Translations under genes and position numbers: made by a program
Part shown: positions 17,508 through 25,647 of the stretch, one piece after another
Layout: each line of letters begins with the position of its first letter
Position numbering within the stretch: position 1 is the first letter of the stretch
The notes under the pieces: generated by a model
What the model saw: the letters and a program-made list of their open reading frames with translations, nothing else
The model's database searches: none
What the model was told of the DNA's origin: nothing
Origin: Paenibacillus sp. FSL H3-0469
GTDB taxonomy: Bacteria > Bacillota > Bacilli > Paenibacillales > Paenibacillaceae
DNA length: 64,000 bases
Assembly: GCF_038051945.1 (NCBI RefSeq)
Contig: NZ_CP150302.1
Span: 5,952,001-6,016,000, forward strand
Reading direction: 5' to 3'

Positions 17508-18318
17508 TCCAATGCTCCTTTAGTTCCTTTTGCACAGCGCTGTATTTCCCGGCCCATTTCTCCACCACGCGCAGATTCTCCTGGTACAACTCCACATCAG
17601 GGTGCGCCTCAATTTGTTCCCGTATAGCAACCGTAATCGGGTTCAGATTAATAATTAGTGAGGGCTTCATTAAGGAATCATCCAGTGCATATTCATGAAA
17701 AATCGCTGACCACTCTTCCATTGACCAATGCTTATCAAAGTACAGTCTGATTTGTTGCTGGAGCGACTCATTCCGGTTTTTTTTGGCAATCTGATAGAGT
17801 TGAATCAGCACGGCCTTGTAGGGTGCCTTGAAGGATTTCATACAATGGGCCGCATTAACCAGGAAATCATCATGCCTCAGTGAGAGATAGTAATCATACA
17901 AATCATGTCGTCCAAAAATCATCTGGCTGGCAAAATAATCAGCTTTTCGCTCATTTAAATCAAACTCAATCGTAATCTCGTAGTCCTCCAGATGGCTACC
18001 CATTTCCTCATGCTCCGTTAAATGATAAATTTCATGCCAGTAGATAAAGTATTGATACAGCCTGGGCTGCGCAGTGTTTATGACCGGGACGGTTAGACCA
18101 CTAGAGAACTTTCGGATAGCGCCCCCCCAATTCTCATCCGGGATCGGGAGTTCAATCAAGTTGTATTCTTTCAGGATTTCATAGGCCTGCTCTTCCAGAG
18201 GAAGGGATCTCCATTTGATTAGGCGTTTGTCAATATAAGCGATATGCTCCTCGACTTGCCGTTCAATCTTCAGATTGAGTTCCACTGTCTCATCTAAGTT
18301 TTTGCTCGTAATCCGCAC
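17500..18318 (-). CDS. ImmA/IrrE-family zinc metalloprotease
   Basis: A 272-residue protein with the zinc protease motif YWHEIYHLTEHEE (H95, E96, H99) and the downstream third-ligand helix LNERKADYFASQMIFG (E123, D127), both typical of ImmA/IrrE (COG2856). Such proteases cleave a partner HTH repressor in response to a signal; ImmA of ICEBs1 and IrrE of Deinococcus are the known examples. The partner here is presumably the HTH protein encoded 12 bases upstream. The remaining C-terminal 130 residues are helical and unassigned. Confidence 0.85.
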   Translation of the reverse strand: MRITSKNLDETVELNLKIERQVEEHIAYIDKRLIKWRSLPLEEQAYEILKEYNLIELPIPDENWGGAIRKFSSGLTVPVINTAQPRLYQYFIYWHEIYHLTEHEEMGSHLEDYEITIEFDLNERKADYFASQMIFGRHDLYDYYLSLRHDDFLVNAAHCMKSFKAPYKAVLIQLYQIAKKNRNESLQQQIRLYFDKHWSMEEWSAIFHEYALDDSLMKPSLIINLNPITVAIREQIEAHPDVELYQENLRVVEKWAGKYSAVQKELKEHWNG

Positions 18319-18330
18319 GTTCTAACCCCC

Positions 18331-18696
18331 TCAACGTAAATACAAAGAATAAATATCCAAAATGTTATCCAATCCATCTAAAAGCTCCCTAACCACCGGG
18401 TCCTTCGCTGAACCACTACTATGATCGGAGTAAGCATAGGCTGGGGGAGCTGAAGGGAGGGGGATTCGTGATGTAATGAAGTAATCTTCTGGTAAATCAA
18501 AGGCACAATTGATCTTTTCAATTTGCGAGTTATATTGTTTAGGGCTGGGACTTTCACCTTTGATGATTTGGTCGATGGTTGGGCGGGAGATCCCTGTCTG
18601 CTTCGACAAAGAGAGTTTAGAGAACCCTTTCAGCCGCAAAAAGTTCACCACATTCTTAGCAATCGTCTCCCGGTGCTCGAAATAATTAATGCTCAT
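18331..18696 (-). CDS. XRE-family HTH repressor, partner of the ImmA/IrrE protease
   Basis: A 121-residue protein with an N-terminal Cro/C1 helix-turn-helix (about residues 12-60, including LSLSKQTGISRPTIDQIIKG) and a C-terminal segment with a Pro-rich linker (PLPSAPPAYAY) before a short helix (VRELLDGLDNILDIYS). The linker is a plausible site for cleavage by the adjacent protease. GAGGTG lies upstream of the ATG. It is the first gene of the HTH - protease - PIN operon and probably represses it through the inverted repeat just upstream. Confidence 0.8.
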   Translation of the reverse strand: MSINYFEHRETIAKNVVNFLRLKGFSKLSLSKQTGISRPTIDQIIKGESPSPKQYNSQIEKINCAFDLPEDYFITSRIPLPSAPPAYAYSDHSSGSAKDPVVRELLDGLDNILDIYSLYLR

Positions 18697-18698
18697 GT

Positions 18699-18718
18699 TT
18701 ACACCTCACTTTGTGTAA
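18699..18718. promoter_or_regulatory. Operator-like inverted repeat before the HTH-protease-PIN operon
   Basis: TTACAC (18699-18704) and GTGTAA (18713-18718) form an inverted repeat with an 8-base gap just upstream of the HTH start. TATAAT-like sequence lies further upstream on the - strand (about 18738-18765). It fits an autoregulatory site. Confidence 0.5.
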
Positions 18719-18894
18719 GATACGTTGTATTATATTTTGTATTATAAAGGAATTGAAAAAGGTTGTAAAAATTATTTTTACAAAATGTAAATTTATAAAT
18801 TAGTATTGGTGGGAAGCTGGAAGAATATACTGGGATTTTGAAAAGAACAGGATGAGTGTAACTAAGCGGGAGCGAGTTGAAGGAATTATTATTT

Positions 18895-18987
18895 GGTAGA
18901 ATATGAGATATGGAGTAATATGGAATGGTGAGCTGGTGCGAATGCCAAGCTGATATGGAAAAAGCATAGGTTATGCTGTTTTACGCT
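18895..18987 (+). promoter_or_regulatory. Truncated CRISPR leader
   Basis: The left half of the leader hairpin (GGTGCGAATGCCAAGC from 18934) runs straight into the pre-repeat segment (AAAGCATAGGTTATGCTG). About 150 bases, including TTCGCACC, are missing compared with the intact leaders, so this leader has suffered an internal deletion. Confidence 0.75.
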
Positions 18988-19084
18988 GTCGCACTCTACG
19001 TGAGTGTGTGGATTGAAATCTTTTAGGTCCTTTAAAGGGACCGCCGTAATAGGTTGCACTTTATGCGAGTGCATGGATTAACCG
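18988..19084 (+). CRISPR. Relic CRISPR array, two repeats and one spacer
   Basis: Repeat 18988-19019 (loop TACGT as in array 1, one stem change) and a decayed copy at 19053-19084 (TATGC loop, ends GATTAACC) flank a 33-nt spacer. It follows the deleted leader and is probably inactive in acquisition. Confidence 0.8.
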
Positions 19085-19094
19085 TGATACCATG

Positions 19095-19143
19095 CAAAAA
19101 AGAAGCTAGTTCCAGACTACTCTGGACTAGCTTCTTTTTTGTA
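19095..19143 (+). terminator. Strong terminator after the relic array
   Basis: Stem GAAGCTAGT...ACTAGCTTC with inner TCCAG/CTGGA pairing, preceded by AAAAAA and followed by TTTTTT, so it can act on both strands. It insulates cas3 from upstream transcription. Confidence 0.85.
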
Positions 19144-19159
19144 GAATATTTAATCACAA

Positions 19160-19189
19160 GTTTCAATCCACGCATCCTTTGGGAGCGAC
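19160..19189 (-). repeat. Orphan CRISPR repeat on the minus strand
   Basis: Read on the - strand it is GTCGCTCCC-AAAGG-ATGCGTGGATTGAAAC, i.e. a 30-nt type I-C-like repeat in the opposite orientation to every array. The 5' GTCGCTCC resembles array 6, and it ends in C rather than T. No neighbouring copy is seen. Confidence 0.65.
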
Positions 19190-19355
19190 TAAGCACTTTA
19201 TTTATATTATATGGAGTACTGGCAGGATGCAATACATGGAGGATGGTATATTTCGGATCATATTGGATTTTTTTGTATACAACTCATCAGTAATGAGTTA
19301 AAATATAAACATGGATTTAATTTTTAAACACAAGAAGATAAATGGGAGGTGAATA

Positions 19356-21626
19356 ATGTACTACGCCCACAGCACAGATTCTGCAAATAAAAGTGAGTGG
19401 CAGTTATTATTGAATCATCTAAATGAAGTGGCCCAATTAACAGCTAAATTTGCTAGTCGATTTGGAATGGAGAAATGGGGTTACATAGCCGGTTATCTCC
19501 ATGATCTTGGGAAGTATTCTGATGAATTTCAAAGCAGGCTTGAGGGATCAAGTAGAAGAGTAGATCATTCCACGGCAGGAGCAAGAGAAATCATTAAGGC
19601 TGCTGGTTCTAATCAACGCTTGGCTGTAATCTTATCCTACATCATTGCTGGTCATCATAGCGGCTTACCAGACTATGGGACAATTTCGGGAGCGGATTCT
19701 TGCCTTGCGCGTAGACTGGTAAAAGATTTGGATGATTATAGTGCAGCTTTTCGTGAGGTCAAAATTCCGGAACTGCCAGCACAGTTTTCGTTGCAGCCGG
19801 GAATATCATCATCTTTTCAGATGTCTATTCTTACTCGAATGCTTTTTTCTTGCCTGGTCGATGCAGATACTTTGAATACAGAACGCTTCTTAAACCCGGA
19901 TCAAGCGGATAAGAGAGGAGTAGCTGCCAATTTCCTTGCTTTACTTAAGCGCTTTCAGGATTTTATGGCTAAGCGATTCTCTAAGCCTAGTAGTCAAATT
20001 GATTATTTGCGTACAGAAATATTCAATGAGTGTATGGGCATAGCATCACAACCCCGGGGCCTATTCTCATTAACCTTACCTACTGGCAGTGGTAAAACGT
20101 TGATCTCGCTGGGCTTTGCTTTGGGACATGCAGTGCAGCATAAGGAATTGGAGCGAATCATATACGCAATTCCTCATACCAACATAATCGAGCAAAACGC
20201 TGCTATTTTTCGTGATGTATTAGGGGAAGAGGTTGTGCTGGAGCATCATTCCAATGTTCACCATGACACGGATGAGTCGGAGGAATTATTAGAAGAAGAG
20301 AAGGAAGTGCGCAGGCTCCGTGATACGAGAAGGCTTTCTGAAGAGAATTGGGACATGCCTGTTATCGTGACGACAAATGTGCAGTTTTTTGAATCACTGT
20401 TTTCTCACAAACGTTCCCAGACACGTAAGCTGCATAATCTTACGAACAGCGTTATCGTGCTGGATGAAGCACAGATGATGAATGGAGCTTTTTTCAAACC
20501 TTGTATGTACGCACTGGAGGAGCTTGTTCGGAATTATGGGTGTACTGTGATTATGTGTACTGCAACACAGCCGCCAGCTTCGGAAACATTGAATCACCCT
20601 CGTATGAAGCAGCAAATTGATGTTAAGGAAATTGTGACTCACCCGGAATTACGCTTCAGACAATTTGAACGTGTAAAAGTATTCAGCCGTGGAATTGTAA
20701 GTCTCGACAGCTTAGCTGAAGAATTGAATGGTCTGCGTCAGGCATTGTGTATTGTTAATACACGTAAGACTGCCCGTGAGCTATTTGAGTCTTTGCAGTG
20801 TCTACATTCCAAATCTGCTAATACACTTGAGGGATTGTATCACTTAAGTGCGAGAATGTGTCCTGTACACAGAATGGATATATTAAACGTGGTCCGTCAA
20901 CGCCTTGAGTCCGGTCAGCCTTGTTTCTTAATCAGCACGCAATTAATTGAAGCAGGAGTGGATGTGGATTTCCCGGAGGTATACCGTGAGTTAGCTGGAC
21001 TTGATTCAATTGCTCAGGCGGCTGGACGATGTAACCGGAATGGGAAATTGTCTCATGGAAAAGTGCATGTGCTTGAATTGGAGCGGGGACTACCTGCGGG
21101 TTGGATGAGTTTAACGGGCAATATAGCTAGAACTATTCTTAAAGATAGTTTAGAAGAAGGGCTTGATCCGTTATCTGTCTCAGCAGTTGAGCGGTATTTT
21201 GCCGAACTTTCTTATTTTCAGCATATCGGCAACAAAGATTCTACTGACGGCAAGGAGATTATCGCCAAGATTGAAAGAAACGGCAGACAGCTCGCATTTC
21301 CTTTTGCTGAGATCGGCCGGGAATTCCGGATGATTGATGAGCAGATGGAGCCGATCATCATTCCCTACAAGACTGAAGAGGAAATGCTTGTAGAGGATAA
21401 TAACACTGCATTCTCGATTCTGCTTAAGCGTCTTCGCCATGCTCCTCAATTAAGTAGAGAGCTTGTGAGGAAACTTCAGCCTTATACGGTTCAATTATAC
21501 GAACAGGAATATGAGGCTTTTAAGCAAGCGGGAGAACTTACAGAGATTAGCCCGGGCATCAGAATGCTAGAACGTCCTGATTTATGGTACAGCCATCAGA
21601 CGGGAGTCAAGCCTTACTCTGCTTAA
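19356..21626 (+). CDS. cas3: Cas3 HD nuclease-helicase, type I-C
   Basis: A 756-residue Cas3 that unwinds and degrades target DNA after Cascade binding. The N-terminal HD nuclease has H5, H21, YLHDLGK (H49-D50), DHSTAG (D70-H71) and AGHHSG. The helicase has Walker A LPTGSGKT near residue 242, the DEAD-box VLDEAQMM near residue 368, and the C-terminal domain ISTQLIEAGVDVDF and QAAGRCNRNG. All key motifs are intact. GGGAGGTG precedes the ATG. It is the first gene of the I-C effector operon. Confidence 0.95.
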   Translation: MYYAHSTDSANKSEWQLLLNHLNEVAQLTAKFASRFGMEKWGYIAGYLHDLGKYSDEFQSRLEGSSRRVDHSTAGAREIIKAAGSNQRLAVILSYIIAGHHSGLPDYGTISGADSCLARRLVKDLDDYSAAFREVKIPELPAQFSLQPGISSSFQMSILTRMLFSCLVDADTLNTERFLNPDQADKRGVAANFLALLKRFQDFMAKRFSKPSSQIDYLRTEIFNECMGIASQPRGLFSLTLPTGSGKTLISLGFALGHAVQHKELERIIYAIPHTNIIEQNAAIFRDVLGEEVVLEHHSNVHHDTDESEELLEEEKEVRRLRDTRRLSEENWDMPVIVTTNVQFFESLFSHKRSQTRKLHNLTNSVIVLDEAQMMNGAFFKPCMYALEELVRNYGCTVIMCTATQPPASETLNHPRMKQQIDVKEIVTHPELRFRQFERVKVFSRGIVSLDSLAEELNGLRQALCIVNTRKTARELFESLQCLHSKSANTLEGLYHLSARMCPVHRMDILNVVRQRLESGQPCFLISTQLIEAGVDVDFPEVYRELAGLDSIAQAAGRCNRNGKLSHGKVHVLELERGLPAGWMSLTGNIARTILKDSLEEGLDPLSVSAVERYFAELSYFQHIGNKDSTDGKEIIAKIERNGRQLAFPFAEIGREFRMIDEQMEPIIIPYKTEEEMLVEDNNTAFSILLKRLRHAPQLSRELVRKLQPYTVQLYEQEYEAFKQAGELTEISPGIRMLERPDLWYSHQTGVKPYSA

Positions 21627-21667
21627 TGAGCAAGAAAGCTACCTTAATAGCTAACGGAGGTGAACAT

Positions 21668-22333
21668 ATGGGATATGGTATTAAGCTCCATGTTTGGGGG
21701 GACTATGCATGTTTCACGCGCCCGGAAATGAAGGCTGAGCGAGTCAGTTATGATGTCATCACTCCGTCTGCAGCTCGAGGTATTCTCGAGAGCCTTCACT
21801 GGAAGCCGGCCATCCAGTGGGTGGTCGACCGTATTCATGTGTTGAACGAAATTAAATTTGAATCCATTCGCCGCAATGAGACAGAATCTAAACTATCTGC
21901 TGCTATTGTTAAGTCAGCTATGAACGGCAAAACAAGCAATGTTCGTCAGAATGTGATGGAGGAACGGCAACAGCGGATGACCTTAATGCTAAAGCAGGTC
22001 GGATATATTATAGAGGCACACTTTGAGATGACCTCAAAAGCGGGAGCTATGGACACTCCACAAAAGCACTATAATATTTTTCTCCGCCGTGCGCGTTTAG
22101 GACAAGTGTTTCAACAACCCTACTTAGGTTGTCGGGAGTTTCCTGCCAATTTTCAATTAATTGAGAGTGGACAAGCCATGCCAATTTCTTATTATGCCGG
22201 GGCTGGAGAACGAGATTTGCAGTGGATGCTCTGGGATCTCGATTACGAAGCTAGTATGGAGGCGAAATTTTTCCGTGCTGTAATGAATGCGGGAATTATT
22301 GACGTACCAGATTTGAGTAAAGGAGGGAAATAA
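21668..22333 (+). CDS. cas5c: Cas5c, crRNA-processing Cascade subunit
   Basis: A 221-residue type I-C Cas5 (Cas5d) which, unlike other Cas5 proteins, cuts the pre-crRNA below the repeat hairpin and then stays on the 5' handle. It shows the family start GIKLHVWGDYACFTRPEMKAER and TPSAARGILESLHWKPAIQW. The start ATG at 21668 is chosen because GGAGG lies 7 bases upstream, while the open frame extends back into cas3. It is followed by cas8c after 1 base. Confidence 0.93.
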   Translation: MGYGIKLHVWGDYACFTRPEMKAERVSYDVITPSAARGILESLHWKPAIQWVVDRIHVLNEIKFESIRRNETESKLSAAIVKSAMNGKTSNVRQNVMEERQQRMTLMLKQVGYIIEAHFEMTSKAGAMDTPQKHYNIFLRRARLGQVFQQPYLGCREFPANFQLIESGQAMPISYYAGAGERDLQWMLWDLDYEASMEAKFFRAVMNAGIIDVPDLSKGGK

Positions 22334-22334
22334 G

Positions 22335-24245
22335 ATGATCACCCAGTCTCTTTATGAGCGTTATCTAAAGCTCTCTCAAGATCCGGCTTCAGGTATGGCT
22401 CCACCTGGTTTCAGCACGGACAAGATCTCTTTTGTGCTGGAGCTTGGTACAGACGGCCGACCGCTGCGTATTTTGGATATCCGTGATAATCGTGGCAAAA
22501 GGCCTTTGTCAATTTCGATGGATGTACCGGAGCATGGAGCACGTTCAAGCGGGGTGAAGCCTTACTTTTTATCGGATAAAGCAGAATATATTTTTGGTCT
22601 GATTGAAAAAAACGGAGTTCTTTTCACATCGCTCAAGAAATTTGAGGCCAGCCGCGTGTTGCACCGTTCTCTGCTCGATGGTTGTGTTTCACCTGATGGC
22701 CTTGCAGTCTTGAATTTTTTTGAACGTTGGAATCCTGAAGAGCCTGAAGGTGATGAATTTTTTCAACTGAGTCTGAACAAAGCGCTATCTGGAACAGATA
22801 ATAACTTTATCTTTAGGCTGCAAGGAAGCGATCCCTTCGTTCACCAGACAGCTGAAATGATAAGTATCTGGACCCACTCTCGAAGAGAAGACAAGGAGGG
22901 AGCCGTCTATGGAACCTGTCTGATCTCCGGTGAAGCGAACCGTCCCATTGCCCGTACTCATGAGATCAAGATCAAAGGGGTTGCAGATGCTCAATCCGTT
23001 GGAGCTAATTTGGTTTCTTTTAATTTTCCTGCACTTCTATCCTATGGTAAAGAACAAAGTTATAATGCACCAGTGAGCGAGGAAGCGGCAGCCGGATATG
23101 CTAAAGCATTAAACCATCTGCTTGCCTCTAGGGAGAATCGGTTGCGGGGCGTAGGTGATATGACAATTGTCTTCTGGGCGGACCGTCAGCTAGGGCAAGG
23201 AAAGGAGTGGGCTGCCCAAGAGGAAATGTTCGGAAGCTTTTTTGATAACGAACCGGAGGAACAACTTGAGGAGGATTCTCAGGGTACTGAACAGCTAAAG
23301 GATATAATGCTTCGTGTTCGCAGTGGTATGGAAGTGTCAGAAGATATGTTGCCTGCTCCACAAGCACTGTTTACTGTACTGGGGTTATCGCCGAATGTTG
23401 CCCGTCTGGCTGTTCGTTATTTCTGGCAGGGTACTTTTGATTCGCTTTTTGCGAAATTGTCACAGCATTCCACGGACATGGCTATGAGTCGTCCGGGGGA
23501 CAAGTCTCCTGTGCTGCCAAGTCTTTATCGGGTTATGCGGGAAACGGTCCACGCAAATATGGATTCAGGCAAAATGAAGAAGGCAACCGCTGCTATGGCT
23601 GGTGCGTGGTTTCGTTCTGTGCTTCAAGGCAGTGCCTATCCATATTCAGTATTTGCAGCAATTATCGGTCGTATTAGGGTAGATGGAAGAATATCGCCTT
23701 ATGGTGAATCAGCGGGAAGTGCATGGGTTCGGGCGTCAGTCATCAAGGCGTATTTGCAGCGTTATGCACGAATCAATAACAATGATGTGCTGAAAGGAGC
23801 ACTGACGATGGAGCTTAACGAGAATAGTGAGACACAAACTGTAGCCTATAGACTTGGCAGATTATTCGCTGTCCTGGAAAGGGCACAGATCGAAGCCTCA
23901 GGGGGGTACGGCAAATTAAATACGACGATTAAAGATAGGTACTTTTCCTCTGCTTCTACTACTCCTTTGGCGGTATTTCCGAACTTAATCCGTCTGGCGC
24001 AGGCGCACATCTCTAATCCAAAGGCAAAGTTCGGAAAGTTCAGAGACCGGGATATCGGTGAGGTGTTATCTGGTGTTCCTAAATTTCCAACCCATTTGAA
24101 TCTTGAAGAGCAAGGTTTGTTTATTCTTGGATACTATCATCAGGCACAGCATACTGGCAGTAAATCAAACGTGACTGGCACTAATTCGGAAACGGATGCC
24201 CCTATTCCAAATAACAAGGATAAGAAAGGTGAGGATGAACAATGA
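22335..24245 (+). CDS. cas8c: Cas8c (Csd1) large subunit of type I-C Cascade
   Basis: A 636-residue Cas8c, which recognises the PAM and holds the target strand. It opens with the family signature SLYERYLKLSQDP and has FLSDKAEYIFGL near residue 77 and NFFERW near residue 128. The C-terminal third (LGRLFAVLERAQIEASGGYG) is the helical region that is also made as the separate small subunit. AAAGGAGGG lies before the ATG. It overlaps cas7c by 4 bases (ATGA). No truncation is seen. Confidence 0.93.
   Translation: MITQSLYERYLKLSQDPASGMAPPGFSTDKISFVLELGTDGRPLRILDIRDNRGKRPLSISMDVPEHGARSSGVKPYFLSDKAEYIFGLIEKNGVLFTSLKKFEASRVLHRSLLDGCVSPDGLAVLNFFERWNPEEPEGDEFFQLSLNKALSGTDNNFIFRLQGSDPFVHQTAEMISIWTHSRREDKEGAVYGTCLISGEANRPIARTHEIKIKGVADAQSVGANLVSFNFPALLSYGKEQSYNAPVSEEAAAGYAKALNHLLASRENRLRGVGDMTIVFWADRQLGQGKEWAAQEEMFGSFFDNEPEEQLEEDSQGTEQLKDIMLRVRSGMEVSEDMLPAPQALFTVLGLSPNVARLAVRYFWQGTFDSLFAKLSQHSTDMAMSRPGDKSPVLPSLYRVMRETVHANMDSGKMKKATAAMAGAWFRSVLQGSAYPYSVFAAIIGRIRVDGRISPYGESAGSAWVRASVIKAYLQRYARINNNDVLKGALTMELNENSETQTVAYRLGRLFAVLERAQIEASGGYGKLNTTIKDRYFSSASTTPLAVFPNLIRLAQAHISNPKAKFGKFRDRDIGEVLSGVPKFPTHLNLEEQGLFILGYYHQAQHTGSKSNVTGTNSETDAPIPNNKDKKGEDEQ
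23808..24245 (+). CDS. cas11c: Internal translation product Cas11c within cas8c
   Basis: An in-frame ATG at 23808 is preceded by AAAGGAG (23793-23799) with 8-base spacing and would give a 145-residue protein starting MELNENSETQTVAYRLG. Type I-C Cas11c is known to be produced from an internal start of cas8c at the equivalent place, so two copies of the helical small subunit can join Cascade. The internal ribosome site is directly visible; the use of it here is inferred. Confidence 0.65.
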   Translation: MELNENSETQTVAYRLGRLFAVLERAQIEASGGYGKLNTTIKDRYFSSASTTPLAVFPNLIRLAQAHISNPKAKFGKFRDRDIGEVLSGVPKFPTHLNLEEQGLFILGYYHQAQHTGSKSNVTGTNSETDAPIPNNKDKKGEDEQ

Positions 24246-25105
24246 GAACCCCTATTAACCGCCATGAGTTTACGATCTTTTTTGATGTTAAGAATGGCAA
24301 TCCGAACGGAGATCCTGATGCCGGTAATATGCCGAGAATTGATCCGGAAACAGGGCACGGAATCGTAACAGACGTATGCCTTAAGCGCAAAATCCGCAAC
24401 TATGTAGAAGTAACAAAAAACGGGCAAGAAGGTCATAATATTTATGTATCTGAGGGCGCGGTGCTCAATGAACAACATCGTCAAGCCTATCGGGCGTTGC
24501 GCGAAGAAGATACAGATAAATTGAAAGAGTTGAAGCCTGCGGATAAAGCAGAGAGCTATAAACTTACCCGCTGGATGTGTGATAACTTTTTTGACGTCCG
24601 CACGTTTGGGGCGGTTATGACTACTAAGATTAACTGCGGACAAGTTCGTGGTCCTGTACAGTTTACTTTCGCAAGAAGTATCGACCCAGTATTCTCTCAA
24701 GAGCTAACTATAACCCGTCAAGCTGTTACCCAGGAGGGAACTGATAAAGAGCGGGAGATGGGACGCAAGCATATCATCCCCTACGGACTTTATAGAATGG
24801 ATGGTTATATCTCGGGGCATTTGGCTCAACAGACGAACTTTACTTCGGATGACCTGGAACTGTTGTGGGCTGCGATTGAGAATATGTTTGAATATGATCG
24901 CTCTGCCTCCCGTGGACAAATGGCACTTCGCAAATTGATTATTTTTGAACATAGTTCAGTATTGGGGAATGCGCCTGCTCACAAGTTGTTTGAACGTATT
25001 TATGCTGAAAGTGTTCCTGGAGTGCCAGCGAGAGATTATAAGGACTACCATATCACTATTGATCGTTCTGAGTTGCCTGAAGGGGTAAATATGATCGAGA
25101 GATAG
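24242..25105 (+). CDS. cas7c: Cas7c (Csd2) backbone subunit of type I-C Cascade
   Basis: A 287-residue Cas7c that polymerises along the spacer part of the crRNA. It shows HEFTIFFDVKNGNPNGDPDAG near residues 8-28, the family hallmark, then GIVTDVCLKRKIRNYV and FFDVRTFGAVM. Translation overlaps the end of cas8c (ATGA). In a complete I-C operon cas4, cas1 and cas2 would follow; here only a broken cas2 is found. Confidence 0.95.
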   Translation: MRTPINRHEFTIFFDVKNGNPNGDPDAGNMPRIDPETGHGIVTDVCLKRKIRNYVEVTKNGQEGHNIYVSEGAVLNEQHRQAYRALREEDTDKLKELKPADKAESYKLTRWMCDNFFDVRTFGAVMTTKINCGQVRGPVQFTFARSIDPVFSQELTITRQAVTQEGTDKEREMGRKHIIPYGLYRMDGYISGHLAQQTNFTSDDLELLWAAIENMFEYDRSASRGQMALRKLIIFEHSSVLGNAPAHKLFERIYAESVPGVPARDYKDYHITIDRSELPEGVNMIER

Positions 25106-25199
25106 AATTGTTGGACAAAGAGGGTCTCATGCTTAAGTATTGCTGCTTGCCCGCCATTTGCGAATGATCTGTATGAGTCTTCGGAAATAGGTTTAGGAA

Positions 25200-25490
25200 G
25201 CGTTTGTGCTAATCAAGTACGATGTAAGTACAACCACGAGTACAGGTCAGAGCAGGCTGCGGCGGGTAGCTAAGGTCTGCCAGAATTACGGGTAGCGTGT
25301 TCAGAGCTCAGTGTTCGAGTGCATAGTGGAAGCAGTGTAATTTATTGAGCTGAAGTTGAAGCTGAAGGACATTATTGATCAGAAGGAAGATAGTCTCAGA
25401 TTCTATCAACTGGGAAAAAACTATAAAAACAAGGTTGAACATGTGGGGATTAAGGAATCCTTAGAACTTAAAGGCCCGTTGATCCTGTAG
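25200..25490 (+). pseudogene. cas2: Broken cas2 (type I-C), start lost and two internal stops
   Basis: One reading frame from 25203 to the stop at 25488 translates as a type I-C Cas2: VLIKYDVSTTSTGQSRLRR, then VAKVCQNYG, RVQSSVFECIVEA, and a clear C-terminus DSLRFYQLGKNYKNK and VEHVGIKESLELKGPLIL. It is interrupted by TAG at 25293 and TAA at 25338, each probably from a Gln codon, and the expected ATG is GCG. There is no frameshift, so decay is recent. Between cas7c and this relic (25106-25199) I see nothing recognisable, so cas4 and cas1 were deleted. Confidence 0.85.
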
Positions 25491-25647
25491 TGTGAATGTG
25501 AGGCTCACATGAAATCCCTGGGAGATTCGCACCACACTTTTAGAAAATTATGTTAATATATTGATGGGTTTATGTTTGAAAGTAATGAAATACGTGAATC
25601 TACATCTAAAAGGAGGAGTTATTTCCTTTTTTTGATTCAAAATCTCT
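25491..25647 (+). promoter_or_regulatory. CRISPR leader of array 6, divergent form
   Basis: Directly after the cas2 relic is TGTGAATGTGAG-GCTCACATGAAATCC ... GGGAGATTCGCACCACAC (25491-25538), a diverged version of the leader hairpin. Here the inner TGTGAG/CTCACA arms pair instead of CTCCC/GGGAG. The AGCATA palindrome next to the first repeat is not seen, in contrast to arrays 1-5. Confidence 0.65.

Noticed and set aside
25106..25199. Remnants of cas4 or cas1 between cas7c and the cas2 relic
   Set aside because: I tried all frames by eye and found no motif of either protein, so I report only absence.
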